The notes beneath the pieces are model-generated. The model saw nothing but the letters and a program-made list of their open reading frames with translations, did not search any database and was not told where the DNA came from. From positions 930,001 through 994,000 of the forward strand of contig NC_015740.1 of NCBI RefSeq assembly GCF_000219605.1: a stretch of 64,000 nt of DNA, given 5' to 3'. The position numbers and the translations under genes were made by a program. Shown here piece by piece: positions 18,304-26,286 of this stretch. Origin of the DNA: Stutzerimonas stutzeri (GTDB taxonomy: Bacteria; Pseudomonadota; Gammaproteobacteria; Pseudomonadales; Pseudomonadaceae). The first letter of the stretch is position 1. Each line of letters opens with the position of its first letter.

Positions 18304-19053
18304 TCAGCGTGGTCGGCACAACCAGTGCAGATAGCGCCCGAGGCCGGCGAAGGTGGGATGGCGGCGGTAGGCCAGCTCCATCTCGATGAGGTCGGCCGGC
18401 TCGGTGCGGGCCTGGAAATCGGCGGGCATGTAGTCATGGAAAACGCGCACGCCACTGCTGAATTCGACCTGCCAGTGCGGCGCGAGTTGCGCAGCCAGTT
18501 CGCGTGGGTCCAGCGGTTGCTGCGGGGTCAGGCTCTGCCGTTCGCCGGCATAGGTCTGGCTGCGCAGCTTCTTGAAGTGGCCCTTGAGCAGGTTGCGGTA
18601 GATCAGCGCATCGCGGTTGTAGAAGGCCAGCGACAGCCAGCCATCGGCCGCGGTCAGGCGGTGCAGCACCGGCAGGATCGCTTGGGGCTCGGCGAGCCAC
18701 TCCAGCACGGCGTGGCAGATGACCAAGTCGAAGCGGCCGTCGACACGCGCTTCCACCTCCTGCCAGGGCGCCTGGATGAAGGTGGCCTGCTGACCGGCGT
18801 CGGCGAACTGCTGGCGGGCGCCTTGCAGCATCGGTTCGGCGGGCTCGGCGAGGGTGACCGCATGGCCCTGCTGCGCCAGCCAGAGGCTCATATGGCCGAG
18901 CCCGGCGCCGATGTCCAGCACCCGCAGCGGGCGCGGCGGCAGGATCTCGGCCAGGTCGGCCTGCAGCACGGCCAGGCGGATCGCGCCCTTGGCGCCGCCG
19001 TAGATCTTCTCGGCGAAACGCGTCGCCAGCTCGTCGAAATGGCGGTCGCTCAT
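18304..19053 (-). CDS. cmoM: tRNA 5-carboxymethoxyuridine methyltransferase
   Basis: A 249-residue class I SAM-dependent methyltransferase matching CmoM (formerly SmtA), which methylates the cmo5U34 wobble base of certain tRNAs to the methyl ester. Motif I is VLDIGAGLGHMSLWLA, and the acidic end of strand 2 is TLAEPAEPML. Characteristic CmoM blocks are ICHAVLEWLAEP, LSLAFYNRDALIYRNLLKGHF and a C-terminal GVRVFHDYMP. The start at 19053 overlaps the upstream stop by 4 bases (ATGA), indicating coupling; the longer reading frame runs antisense-like through that gene. Confidence 0.92.
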   Translation of the reverse strand: MSDRHFDELATRFAEKIYGGAKGAIRLAVLQADLAEILPPRPLRVLDIGAGLGHMSLWLAQQGHAVTLAEPAEPMLQGARQQFADAGQQATFIQAPWQEVEARVDGRFDLVICHAVLEWLAEPQAILPVLHRLTAADGWLSLAFYNRDALIYRNLLKGHFKKLRSQTYAGERQSLTPQQPLDPRELAAQLAPHWQVEFSSGVRVFHDYMPADFQARTEPADLIEMELAYRRHPTFAGLGRYLHWLCRPR

Positions 19054-19355
19054 CGGACGAAGCGCCGCTCGTTGTCGGCCAGCTTGTCCAGCAGCGCCTG
19101 TTCCATGTCGATCCCCAGCTCGCTGCACATCAGCAGCAGGTACATGAGGATGTCGCCGACCTCCTGGCCAGCGTGCTCGAGCTTGTCGGCCGATAGCTGG
19201 CGCGACTCGTCCTCGGTCTGCCACTGGAAGATTTCCACCAGCTCGGCCATTTCCACGCTGGCGGCCATGGCGAGGTTCTTCGGGCTGTGAAAGCGCTGCC
19301 AGTCGTTGCGATCGCGGATCGCATGCAGGCGCTGGGTGATCTGTTCGATGTTCAT
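19050..19355 (-). CDS. MazG-like nucleotide pyrophosphohydrolase
   Basis: A 101-residue all-alpha NTP pyrophosphatase of the MazG/RS21-C6 type. The divalent metal site is formed by ExxE (E35-M-A-E38) and ExxD (E65-V-G-D68). Residues HSPKNLAMAASVEMAELVE and EVGDILMYLLLMC are typical of the small dCTP/NTP house-cleaning enzymes. It probably hydrolyses non-canonical or excess dNTPs in the cytoplasm. It is translationally coupled to cmoM downstream. Confidence 0.92.
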   Translation of the reverse strand: MNIEQITQRLHAIRDRNDWQRFHSPKNLAMAASVEMAELVEIFQWQTEDESRQLSADKLEHAGQEVGDILMYLLLMCSELGIDMEQALLDKLADNERRFVR

Positions 19356-19421
19356 CAGGGGAGGCGGGCTGTTCGAAAGACGACAAGCTTCCGCCAGTGC
19401 GTCGGCGCCCGCAAGAGGGCG

Positions 19422-20411
19422 TCAGCCGCGGCGGACCTTCAGCTCGCGCTCGATGGCGATCACGCCGGGGCGGTAGTCGCCCTGTTCGATGGCGCGAATG
19501 GCCTGCTCCAGCACCTGCTCGGCGATCTGTGCGTGCTGCTGGGAAATCGCGTTGACCCGGATCGGCAGGAAATCCAGCAACTGCGCATCACCGAAGGTGC
19601 CCAGCCGCAGCTGTTCGGGCCAGAGCAGGTTGCGCTCGCGCAGCGCGTCGAACACGCCTTCCAGCAGCACGTAGGCGGTGGTGATCAGCGCATCGGGCAG
19701 CGCGCCGCGGTCGAGCAGGGCGAGCATCTGCGCGCGGCCGCAGGCGCGGCTGAACTGCTCGGCACGCAGGATGCTGACCGGCCCGCGGTGCTGCGCCAGT
19801 GCCTGCTGGAAACCTTCCTCGCGCTGCTGGCTGATGCGCAGCGCCGGGCGCGCGCTGATCAGGGCGACATGCGCCTCGGGCGGCACGTCCAGCGAGCGGG
19901 TCAGCTGCGCGCCGGCCTCGCGGTCGTCGCTGACCACCGAACTGAAGTGCTCGGCATCCAGCGCACGGTCCAGCGCGATCACCGGCGTGCCGGTCGCCTG
20001 GACCTTGCGGTACCCGGCATCGTCCGCCGGCAGGCAGCTGGCGACGATCAGCGCATCGCAGCGTCGCGAGCGCAGCACCTGAATGACCTGGCGCTCGGTG
20101 TCCGGCTCGTCGTCCGTCCCGGCGATCAGCAACTGGTAGCCGCGCTGTCGCGCACGCTGCTCGAGCAGCTTGGCCAGGCGTGCATAGCTGGGGTTTTCCA
20201 GGTCCGGCACGATGAAACCGAGGGTCCGGGACTGCCCGCGGCGCAGCCCGGCGGCCTGCTGGTCGAGCTGGAAACCCTGCTGCTCGGCGACCGCCAGCAC
20301 GCGCTCGACCGTGGCTGGACTGATCCGTCGCTGCGCGGCCTTGCCGTTGAGCACGTAGCTGGCGGTGGTTACCGAAACGTTGGCGAGGCGGGCGATGTCG
20401 GTCAGTTTCAA
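19422..20411 (-). CDS. fruR: Fructose operon repressor FruR/Cra
   Basis: A 329-residue LacI-family regulator. The N-terminal helix-turn-helix is MKLTDIARLANVSVTTASYV followed by the hinge NGKAAQRRISPATVERV, matching Cra/FruR rather than other LacI members. The effector domain begins RTLGFIVPDLENPSYARL; the YHxx-type sugar-binding fold continues to the end. It is divergent from fruBKA with a perfect Cra-type operator in between, so it is very likely the local repressor released by fructose-1-phosphate. In Pseudomonas this regulator is mostly dedicated to the fru genes. Confidence 0.95.
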   Translation of the reverse strand: MKLTDIARLANVSVTTASYVLNGKAAQRRISPATVERVLAVAEQQGFQLDQQAAGLRRGQSRTLGFIVPDLENPSYARLAKLLEQRARQRGYQLLIAGTDDEPDTERQVIQVLRSRRCDALIVASCLPADDAGYRKVQATGTPVIALDRALDAEHFSSVVSDDREAGAQLTRSLDVPPEAHVALISARPALRISQQREEGFQQALAQHRGPVSILRAEQFSRACGRAQMLALLDRGALPDALITTAYVLLEGVFDALRERNLLWPEQLRLGTFGDAQLLDFLPIRVNAISQQHAQIAEQVLEQAIRAIEQGDYRPGVIAIERELKVRRG

Positions 20412-20452
20412 CTGGGGGCCTAAGACGGGTGGTATGAACTCGGGCTTCTAGA

Positions 20453-20472
20453 ATTACCCAATATTGCGTAAT
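20453..20472. promoter_or_regulatory. Near-perfect 20-bp palindrome between fruR and fruB
   Basis: ATTACCCAATATTGCGTAAT is symmetric apart from one mismatched pair (base 6 versus 15), centred on AATATT. It lies 42 bases upstream of fruR and 12 bases before the FruR operator. It is AT-rich and may overlap promoter elements or bind a second regulator; it does not resemble the Cra consensus. Confidence 0.6.
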
Positions 20473-20484
20473 GTGCCAGCCTTG

Positions 20485-20500
20485 GCTGAAACGTTTCAGC
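20485..20500. promoter_or_regulatory. FruR (Cra) operator
   Basis: GCTGAAACGTTTCAGC is a perfect 16-bp palindrome identical in its core to the Cra/FruR consensus TGAAACGTTTCA. It lies 89 bases upstream of the fruB start and 73 bases upstream of fruR, a position suited to control both divergent units. Confidence 0.95.
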
Positions 20501-20589
20501 AGCTCTCAGGTCTGAAGCGCCAGCCCAGGATTCGGGCAATGCCGGCGCATCGTCGGCCACAACAATCGCGAGCCCCGCAGGAGTTCTTC

Positions 20590-23472
20590 ATGCTTGAGTT
20601 GAATGCGCAGCACATCCACATGCATCAGGTCGCGGCGGACAAACCGGCCGCGCTGGCCCTGCTCGGCGAGGTGCTGGTCGCCGACGGGCTGGTGGCGCCC
20701 GGCTACCTGGACGGCTTGCGCGCACGCGAAGCCCAGGGCTCGACCTTTCTCGGCCAGGGCATCGCGATCCCCCATGGCACCCCGGAAACCCGCGATCAGG
20801 TGTTCACCACGGGCGTGCGGCTGCTGCATTTTCCGGAGGGCGTCGACTGGGGCAACGGCCAGCAGGTCCACCTTGCCATCGGCATCGCCGCGCGTTCCGA
20901 CGAGCATCTGCGTCTGCTGCAGCTGCTGACCCGCGCTCTCGGTGAGGGCGACCTCAGTGAGGCGCTGCAGAAGGCCGAAAGCCCCGAGGCGATCATCGCG
21001 CTGCTGCAGGGCGCGCCGCAGGAACTGGCGCTCGATGGCGAGCTGGTGGGGCTGGGCGTCGCCGCCGAGGACTTCGATGAGCTGGCCTGGCAGGGCGTCA
21101 AGCTGCTCAAGCGCGCCGAATGCGTGGTCTCTGGCTTCAATGCCGGGCTCGCGCTCGACCAGGCCTTGCCGCTGGGTGAGGGCCTCTGGTGGCTGAGCAG
21201 CGAGCAGTCGGTGCAGCGACCGGGGCTGGCGTTCGTCACACCCGCCGCGTCGCTGGATCATCACGGCCAGCCGCTCAACGGCCTGTTCGTGCTGGCCAGT
21301 CTCGGTGAAGCGCACCGGGCGATGCTCGAACGCCTGTGCAACCTGCTGATTGAGGGGCGCGGCGCGGAGCTGAGCCAGGCGACTTCCAGTCGCACAGTGC
21401 TCGAAGCCCTGGGCGGCGACGTGCCGGCGGACTGGCCGAGCGCCCGCGTGCCGCTGGCCAATGCCCACGGCCTGCACGCACGGCCCGCCAAGGTGCTGAC
21501 CGAGGTCGCACAGGCCTTTGCCGGCGAGATCCGCGTGCGCCTGGCCGGCAGCCAGAGCGCGGGGGTGTCGGCCAAGAGCCTGAGCAAGCTGCTGGTGATG
21601 GGCTCGCATCGCGGGCAGGTGCTGGAGTTCATCGCCGAGCCCTCGATCGCCGACGATGCCTTGCCGGCGTTGGTGCGCGCGGTGGAGGAAGGGCTGGGCG
21701 AGGAAATCGAGCCGCTGCCAGTCGGCGGGGAACCGGCGGAGCCGCCAGCTGCCACCGTGCAACTGAACGAAGCCGCCCAGGACGTGCCCGCCTTGCGGGC
21801 CGGCGAGCAGGTGATCGGCATCGCCGCCTCGCCCGGCATCGCCATCGGCCCGGTGCTGGTGCGCAAGCCGCAGGCGATTGACTATCCGCGGCGCGGCGAA
21901 TCGCCCGCCGTCGAGCTGCAGCGGCTCGACGCGGCGCTGGACAAGGTGTTCGCGGAAATCGGCACGCTGATCGCGCAGAGCCAGGTCGCCAGCATCCGCG
22001 ACATCTTTACCACCCACCAGGCCATGCTCAGGGATCCTGCCCTGCGCGAAGAGGTGCAGGTGTGCCTGCAGAAAGGCCTCAGCGCCGAGGCGGCCTGGAT
22101 GGAGGAAATCGAAAGCGCGGCGCAGCAGCAGGAGGCGCTGCATGACCAGCTGCTCGCCGAGCGTGCGGCCGACCTGCGCGACGTGGGCCGCCGCGTGCTG
22201 GCCTGCCTGGCCGGTGTCGAAGCCGAGCAGGCCCCGGACGAGCCCTACATTCTGGTGATGGACGAGGTGGCGCCGTCGGACGTCGCCACCCTCAATGCCC
22301 AGCGCGTCGCCGGCATTCTCACCGCCGGCGGCGGCGCCACCTCGCACAGCGCCATCATTGCCCGGGCGTTGGGTATTCCGGCCATCGTCGGCGCCGGGCC
22401 CGGTGTGCTCGGCCTGGCGCCCAACACCTTGCTGCTACTCGATGGCGAGCGCGGTGAGCTGCTGGTAGCGCCGAGCGATACGCAGCTCGAACAGGCCCGG
22501 GGCGAGCGCGCCGCGCGGGAGGAACGCAAGCGCCTGGCCCATGAGCGACGTCTGGAGCCGGCGATCACCCGTGACGGCCATCCGGTGGAGATCGCTGCCA
22601 ACATCGGCGCCGCCGGCGAGACGCCCGAGGCGGTGGCGCTCGGTGCCGAGGGCATCGGCCTGCTGCGCACCGAGCTGGTGTTCATGAACCACGCTCAGGC
22701 GCCGGATCAGGCGACCCAGGAAGCCGAATACCGCCGTGTGCTGGAAGCCCTCGAAGGCCGGCCCCTGGTGGTGCGCACGCTCGATGTCGGCGGCGATAAG
22801 CCGCTGCCGTACTGGCCGATGCCGGCCGAGGAGAACCCCTTCCTCGGTGTGCGCGGCATTCGCCTGAGCCTGCAGCGCCCGGACATCCTCGAAACCCAGC
22901 TGCGTGCCTTGCTCGCCTCCGCCGACGGCCGGCCGCTGCGGATCATGTTTCCCATGGTCGGCAATATCGAGGAATGGCGCACCGCCAAGGCGCTGGTCGA
23001 TCGCCTGCGCGTCGAATTGCCGGTGGCCGACCTGCAGGTGGGCATCATGATCGAGATCCCGTCCGCCGCGCTGATCGCGCCGGTGCTGGCGCAGGAAGTC
23101 GATTTTTTCAGCATCGGTACCAACGATCTGACCCAGTACACGCTGGCCATCGACCGCGGCCACCCGACTCTTTCAGGGCAGGCTGACGGCTTGCACCCGG
23201 CCGTGTTGCGTCTGATCGGTATGACGGTGGAAGCCGCCCACGCGCAGGGCAAATGGGTGGGCGTCTGCGGCGAGCTGGCCGCCGATGCGCTGGCGATACC
23301 GATGCTGGTGGGGCTGGGCGTTGATGAGTTGAGCGTGTCGGCGCGCAGCATTGCGCTGGTCAAGGCGCGGGTGCGCGAGCTGAACTTCGTCGCCTGTCAG
23401 CAACTCGCTCAGCAGGCCCTGATGTTGCCCGGCGCCCATGAAGTGCGCGCCTTCGTCGGGGAGCACTGCTGA
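20590..23472 (+). CDS. fruB: Fructose PTS multiphosphoryl transfer protein (EIIA-HPr-EI)
   Basis: A 960-residue phosphotransferase that relays phosphate from PEP to FruA. Domains in order are EIIA-Fru (residues 1 to about 145, active His62 in GIAIPHGTP), a linker/M region (about 150-280), HPr (about 285-370, active His296 in NAHGLHARPAK), and Enzyme I (about 405-960), with phospho-His586 in GGGATSHSAIIARALG, the PEP-binding block IMIEIPSAA and FFSIGTNDLTQYTLA, and catalytic Cys893 in GVCGELA. ATG 20590 is preceded by AGGAG; an upstream in-frame start would lie inside the operator region. It overlaps fruK by one base. Confidence 0.97.
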   Translation: MLELNAQHIHMHQVAADKPAALALLGEVLVADGLVAPGYLDGLRAREAQGSTFLGQGIAIPHGTPETRDQVFTTGVRLLHFPEGVDWGNGQQVHLAIGIAARSDEHLRLLQLLTRALGEGDLSEALQKAESPEAIIALLQGAPQELALDGELVGLGVAAEDFDELAWQGVKLLKRAECVVSGFNAGLALDQALPLGEGLWWLSSEQSVQRPGLAFVTPAASLDHHGQPLNGLFVLASLGEAHRAMLERLCNLLIEGRGAELSQATSSRTVLEALGGDVPADWPSARVPLANAHGLHARPAKVLTEVAQAFAGEIRVRLAGSQSAGVSAKSLSKLLVMGSHRGQVLEFIAEPSIADDALPALVRAVEEGLGEEIEPLPVGGEPAEPPAATVQLNEAAQDVPALRAGEQVIGIAASPGIAIGPVLVRKPQAIDYPRRGESPAVELQRLDAALDKVFAEIGTLIAQSQVASIRDIFTTHQAMLRDPALREEVQVCLQKGLSAEAAWMEEIESAAQQQEALHDQLLAERAADLRDVGRRVLACLAGVEAEQAPDEPYILVMDEVAPSDVATLNAQRVAGILTAGGGATSHSAIIARALGIPAIVGAGPGVLGLAPNTLLLLDGERGELLVAPSDTQLEQARGERAAREERKRLAHERRLEPAITRDGHPVEIAANIGAAGETPEAVALGAEGIGLLRTELVFMNHAQAPDQATQEAEYRRVLEALEGRPLVVRTLDVGGDKPLPYWPMPAEENPFLGVRGIRLSLQRPDILETQLRALLASADGRPLRIMFPMVGNIEEWRTAKALVDRLRVELPVADLQVGIMIEIPSAALIAPVLAQEVDFFSIGTNDLTQYTLAIDRGHPTLSGQADGLHPAVLRLIGMTVEAAHAQGKWVGVCGELAADALAIPMLVGLGVDELSVSARSIALVKARVRELNFVACQQLAQQALMLPGAHEVRAFVGEHC

Positions 23473-24407
23473 TGGCGCGCGTATTGACCGTCACCCTCAA
23501 TCCCGCGCTGGATCTCACCGTGCAGCTGCCCGCGCTGCGCCTGGGCGAAGTCAATCGCAGCGACAACCTGCAGGTGCACGCCGCGGGCAAGGGGCTCAAT
23601 GTCGCCCAGGTCCTGGCCGATCTCGGCCATCAGCTGACCGTGACCGGCTTTCTCGGCGAAGCCAATGCCCAGCCTTTCGAGCAGCTGTTCGCCGCACGGG
23701 GCTTTGCCGACGAGTTCGTCCGCGTGGCGGGCGAGACCCGCAGCAACATCAAGCTGGCCGAGGCGGATGGGCGGATCACCGATATCAATGGCCCGGGGCT
23801 GGAGGTCGGTGCCGCCCAGCGCGACGAGCTGCTAGCCCGCCTCGAACGCATGGTGCCTGGCCATGAGCTGGTCGTGGTGGCCGGCAGCCTGCCGCGCGGC
23901 GTCGAGGCTCCGTGGTTCGTCGAGCTGCTGCAGCAGCTCGCGCGGCTCGGTGCGCGTGTCGCGCTGGACACCAGTGGCGCGGCGCTGCGCGAAGGGCTGG
24001 CCCTGTCACCCTGGCTGATCAAGCCCAACGAAGAGGAACTGGCCCAGGCCCGCGACCTCGATCCGGCCGACGCGCAGGCCCTGGCCGACGAGGCTCGGCG
24101 CCTGAATGCCCGCATCGAGCATGTCGTGATGTCCCAGGGCGCCGCCGGGGTCAGCTGGTTTTCGCCGGCTGCCGCCTGGCATGCCCAGCCGCCGAAGGTG
24201 CGGGTGGTCAGCACCGTGGGCGCCGGGGATTCGCTGCTGGCCGGCATGCTCCACGGCTTGCTGGCGGGTTGGCCGGCCGAGCGAACGCTGGCGCATGCCA
24301 CGGCGATTGCCGCTCAGGCCGTCGGCCAAATCGGCTTCGGCATCACTGATCGGGCGCAACTGGCCGAGCTTGAAGCGGCCGTGCGGTTGCAGCCGCTCAG
24401 CCAATAA
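23472..24407 (+). CDS. fruK: 1-phosphofructokinase
   Basis: A 311-residue PfkB-family sugar kinase that phosphorylates fructose-1-phosphate, the product of the fructose PTS, to fructose-1,6-bisphosphate. Signatures are LTVTLNPALDLTV at the N-terminus, AAGKGLNVAQVLADLGH for substrate binding, and the C-terminal PfkB motif VVSTVGAGDSLLAGMLHGL with the catalytic Asp in GAGDS. Its ATG shares a base with the fruB TGA, so the two are coupled; fruA follows 17 bases later. Confidence 0.97.
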   Translation: MARVLTVTLNPALDLTVQLPALRLGEVNRSDNLQVHAAGKGLNVAQVLADLGHQLTVTGFLGEANAQPFEQLFAARGFADEFVRVAGETRSNIKLAEADGRITDINGPGLEVGAAQRDELLARLERMVPGHELVVVAGSLPRGVEAPWFVELLQQLARLGARVALDTSGAALREGLALSPWLIKPNEEELAQARDLDPADAQALADEARRLNARIEHVVMSQGAAGVSWFSPAAAWHAQPPKVRVVSTVGAGDSLLAGMLHGLLAGWPAERTLAHATAIAAQAVGQIGFGITDRAQLAELEAAVRLQPLSQ

Positions 24408-24424
24408 TTACAAGAGGTGAAGGA

Positions 24425-26164
24425 ATGAATCTGCTCATCATCACGGCCTGCCCCAACGGAATGGTCACCAGCGTGCTGACCTCGCGCCTGCTCGAAGCCG
24501 CGGCTCATCGCCTGGGCTGGTCGACCGCCGTGGAAGTCCACGATCCCAAGGCCATCGGCTCGCCGCTCACGGCCGAACAGATCGCCGAGGCCGACTTGGT
24601 CGTGGTGGTGAAAACCGGGCCATTGTCGCTGCAACGCTTCGTCGGCAAGCGTGTCGTGCAGTCGACCCCGTCCGAGGCCCTGCTCGACCCAGAAGGCTTC
24701 CTGCGCAGCGCCGCCGATACCGCAGCCGAATTGCAGCCGGTCGACGAAGCCGACGCCGCGCCGTCCGCCGGCAAACCCAAGCTGGTGGCCATCACCGCAT
24801 GCCCGACCGGCGTGGCGCACACCTTCATGGCCGCCGAGGCGCTGCAGCAGGCCGCCGCGCGCAAGGGCTACGACCTGCAGGTGGAGACGCGTGGCTCGGT
24901 GGGCGCGCGCAACGTGCTGGACCCCCAGGCCATCGAGGAAGCCGACGCGGTGCTGCTGGCGACCGATATCGAGGTGGATGTCACCCGTTTCGCCGGCAAG
25001 CGCGTGTTCCGCTGCGGCACCGGTGTCGCACTGAAGCAACCGGAGGCGACGCTGGATCGTGCGCTGCAGGAAGCGGCCGTGCTCGGCGGTGGCGTCACGG
25101 CAAGTGCCGCTACGGGAGAGCAGAAAGCGGAGAAGACCGGTGTCTACAAACACCTGCTGACCGGGGTGTCCTACATGCTGCCGATGGTGGTGGCGGGCGG
25201 TTTGTTGATCGCCCTGTCGTTCGTCTTCGGCATCGAGGCGTTCAAGGAGGAGGGCACGCTAGCCGCTGCCTTGATGAAGATCGGCGGCGAAACCGCTTTC
25301 CAGCTGATGGTGCCGCTGCTGGCCGGCTACATCGCCTATTCCATCGCCGACCGCCCGGGCCTGGCGCCCGGCATGATCGGCGGCTTGCTGGCCGGCACGC
25401 TCGGCGCGGGCTTCATTGGCGGCATCATCGCCGGTTTCGTCGCCGGCTATGCGGCCAAGGCGGTGAGTCGCTGGATTCCACTGCCGGCCAGCATCGAATC
25501 GCTCAAGCCGATCCTGATCATTCCGCTGCTGGCCAGCCTGGTGACGGGCCTGGTGATGATCTACATCGTCGGCACGCCGGTGGCGAAGCTGCTCGCCGGG
25601 CTCACCGAGTTCCTCGACACCATGGGCACCTCCAACGCGATCCTGCTCGGGCTGCTGCTGGGCACCATGATGTGCGTCGACCTCGGTGGGCCGGTGAACA
25701 AGGCGGCCTATGCCTTCTCCGTCGGGCTGCTCGCCTCGCAAAGCTACGCGCCGATGGCCGCGACCATGGCCGCCGGCATGGTGCCGCCGATCGGCATGGG
25801 CATCGCCACGCTGATCGCCCGCCGCAAGTTCGCCCAGACCGAGCGCGAAGCCGGCAAGGCCGCGCTGGTGCTGGGTTGCTGCTTCATCTCCGAGGGCGCG
25901 ATTCCCTTCGCTGCCAAGGACCCGCTGCGGGTGATTCCGGCCAGCATCGCCGGTGGTGCACTGACCGGCGCGCTGTCCATGGCGTTCGGTGCCAAGCTGC
26001 TGGCGCCCCATGGCGGGCTGTTCGTGCTGCTGATTCCCAACGCGATCAACCATGCATTGCTCTACCTGGTCGCGATCCTGGCCGGGAGCCTGCTGACCGG
26101 GGTGGTCTACGCGCTGATCAAGCGGCCCGAGACTCAGCCGCTTGCGGTCGGTGCGGCCGCCTGA
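24425..26164 (+). CDS. fruA: PTS fructose transporter subunit IIBC
   Basis: A 579-residue inner membrane permease that imports fructose as fructose-1-phosphate. Two tandem EIIB-like domains are present: residues 1 to about 100 (IITACPNGMVTSVL, Cys9) and about 118-220 (AITACPTGVAHTFMAAEAL, phospho-accepting Cys126). The EIIC domain follows from about residue 240 with eight or more helices and the conserved DLGGPVNKAAYAFSVGLL and ISEGAIPFAAKDPLRVIPA motifs. The first EIIB keeps its Cys, although in E. coli FruA the equivalent domain is considered regulatory. It is the last gene of the operon, followed by a terminator. Confidence 0.97.
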   Translation: MNLLIITACPNGMVTSVLTSRLLEAAAHRLGWSTAVEVHDPKAIGSPLTAEQIAEADLVVVVKTGPLSLQRFVGKRVVQSTPSEALLDPEGFLRSAADTAAELQPVDEADAAPSAGKPKLVAITACPTGVAHTFMAAEALQQAAARKGYDLQVETRGSVGARNVLDPQAIEEADAVLLATDIEVDVTRFAGKRVFRCGTGVALKQPEATLDRALQEAAVLGGGVTASAATGEQKAEKTGVYKHLLTGVSYMLPMVVAGGLLIALSFVFGIEAFKEEGTLAAALMKIGGETAFQLMVPLLAGYIAYSIADRPGLAPGMIGGLLAGTLGAGFIGGIIAGFVAGYAAKAVSRWIPLPASIESLKPILIIPLLASLVTGLVMIYIVGTPVAKLLAGLTEFLDTMGTSNAILLGLLLGTMMCVDLGGPVNKAAYAFSVGLLASQSYAPMAATMAAGMVPPIGMGIATLIARRKFAQTEREAGKAALVLGCCFISEGAIPFAAKDPLRVIPASIAGGALTGALSMAFGAKLLAPHGGLFVLLIPNAINHALLYLVAILAGSLLTGVVYALIKRPETQPLAVGAAA

Positions 26165-26214
26165 CCGGCAGGCCAAAAGGGCTGAACTAAAGGGCTCCGC
26201 GCCGCATCCACTAC

Positions 26215-26258
26215 AAGCTGGCGAAGACTTTGTGTCAGAAGGTTTCGCCAGCTTTTTG
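26215..26258 (+). terminator. Rho-independent terminator after fruA
   Basis: AAGCTGGCGAA and TTCGCCAGCTT form an 11-bp perfect stem around an 18-base loop, followed directly by TTT. It insulates gcd, which starts 29 bases later, from fru read-through. Confidence 0.8.
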
Positions 26259-26286
26259 CTTTGCATCGATCTGGCTGGAGACTGCG

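Noticed and set aside
20506-22347. Long minus-strand open frame (613 codons) opposite fruB
   Set aside because: It is the His/Gln/Arg-rich antisense shadow of a high-GC gene; fruB has intact domains and motifs in the other strand.
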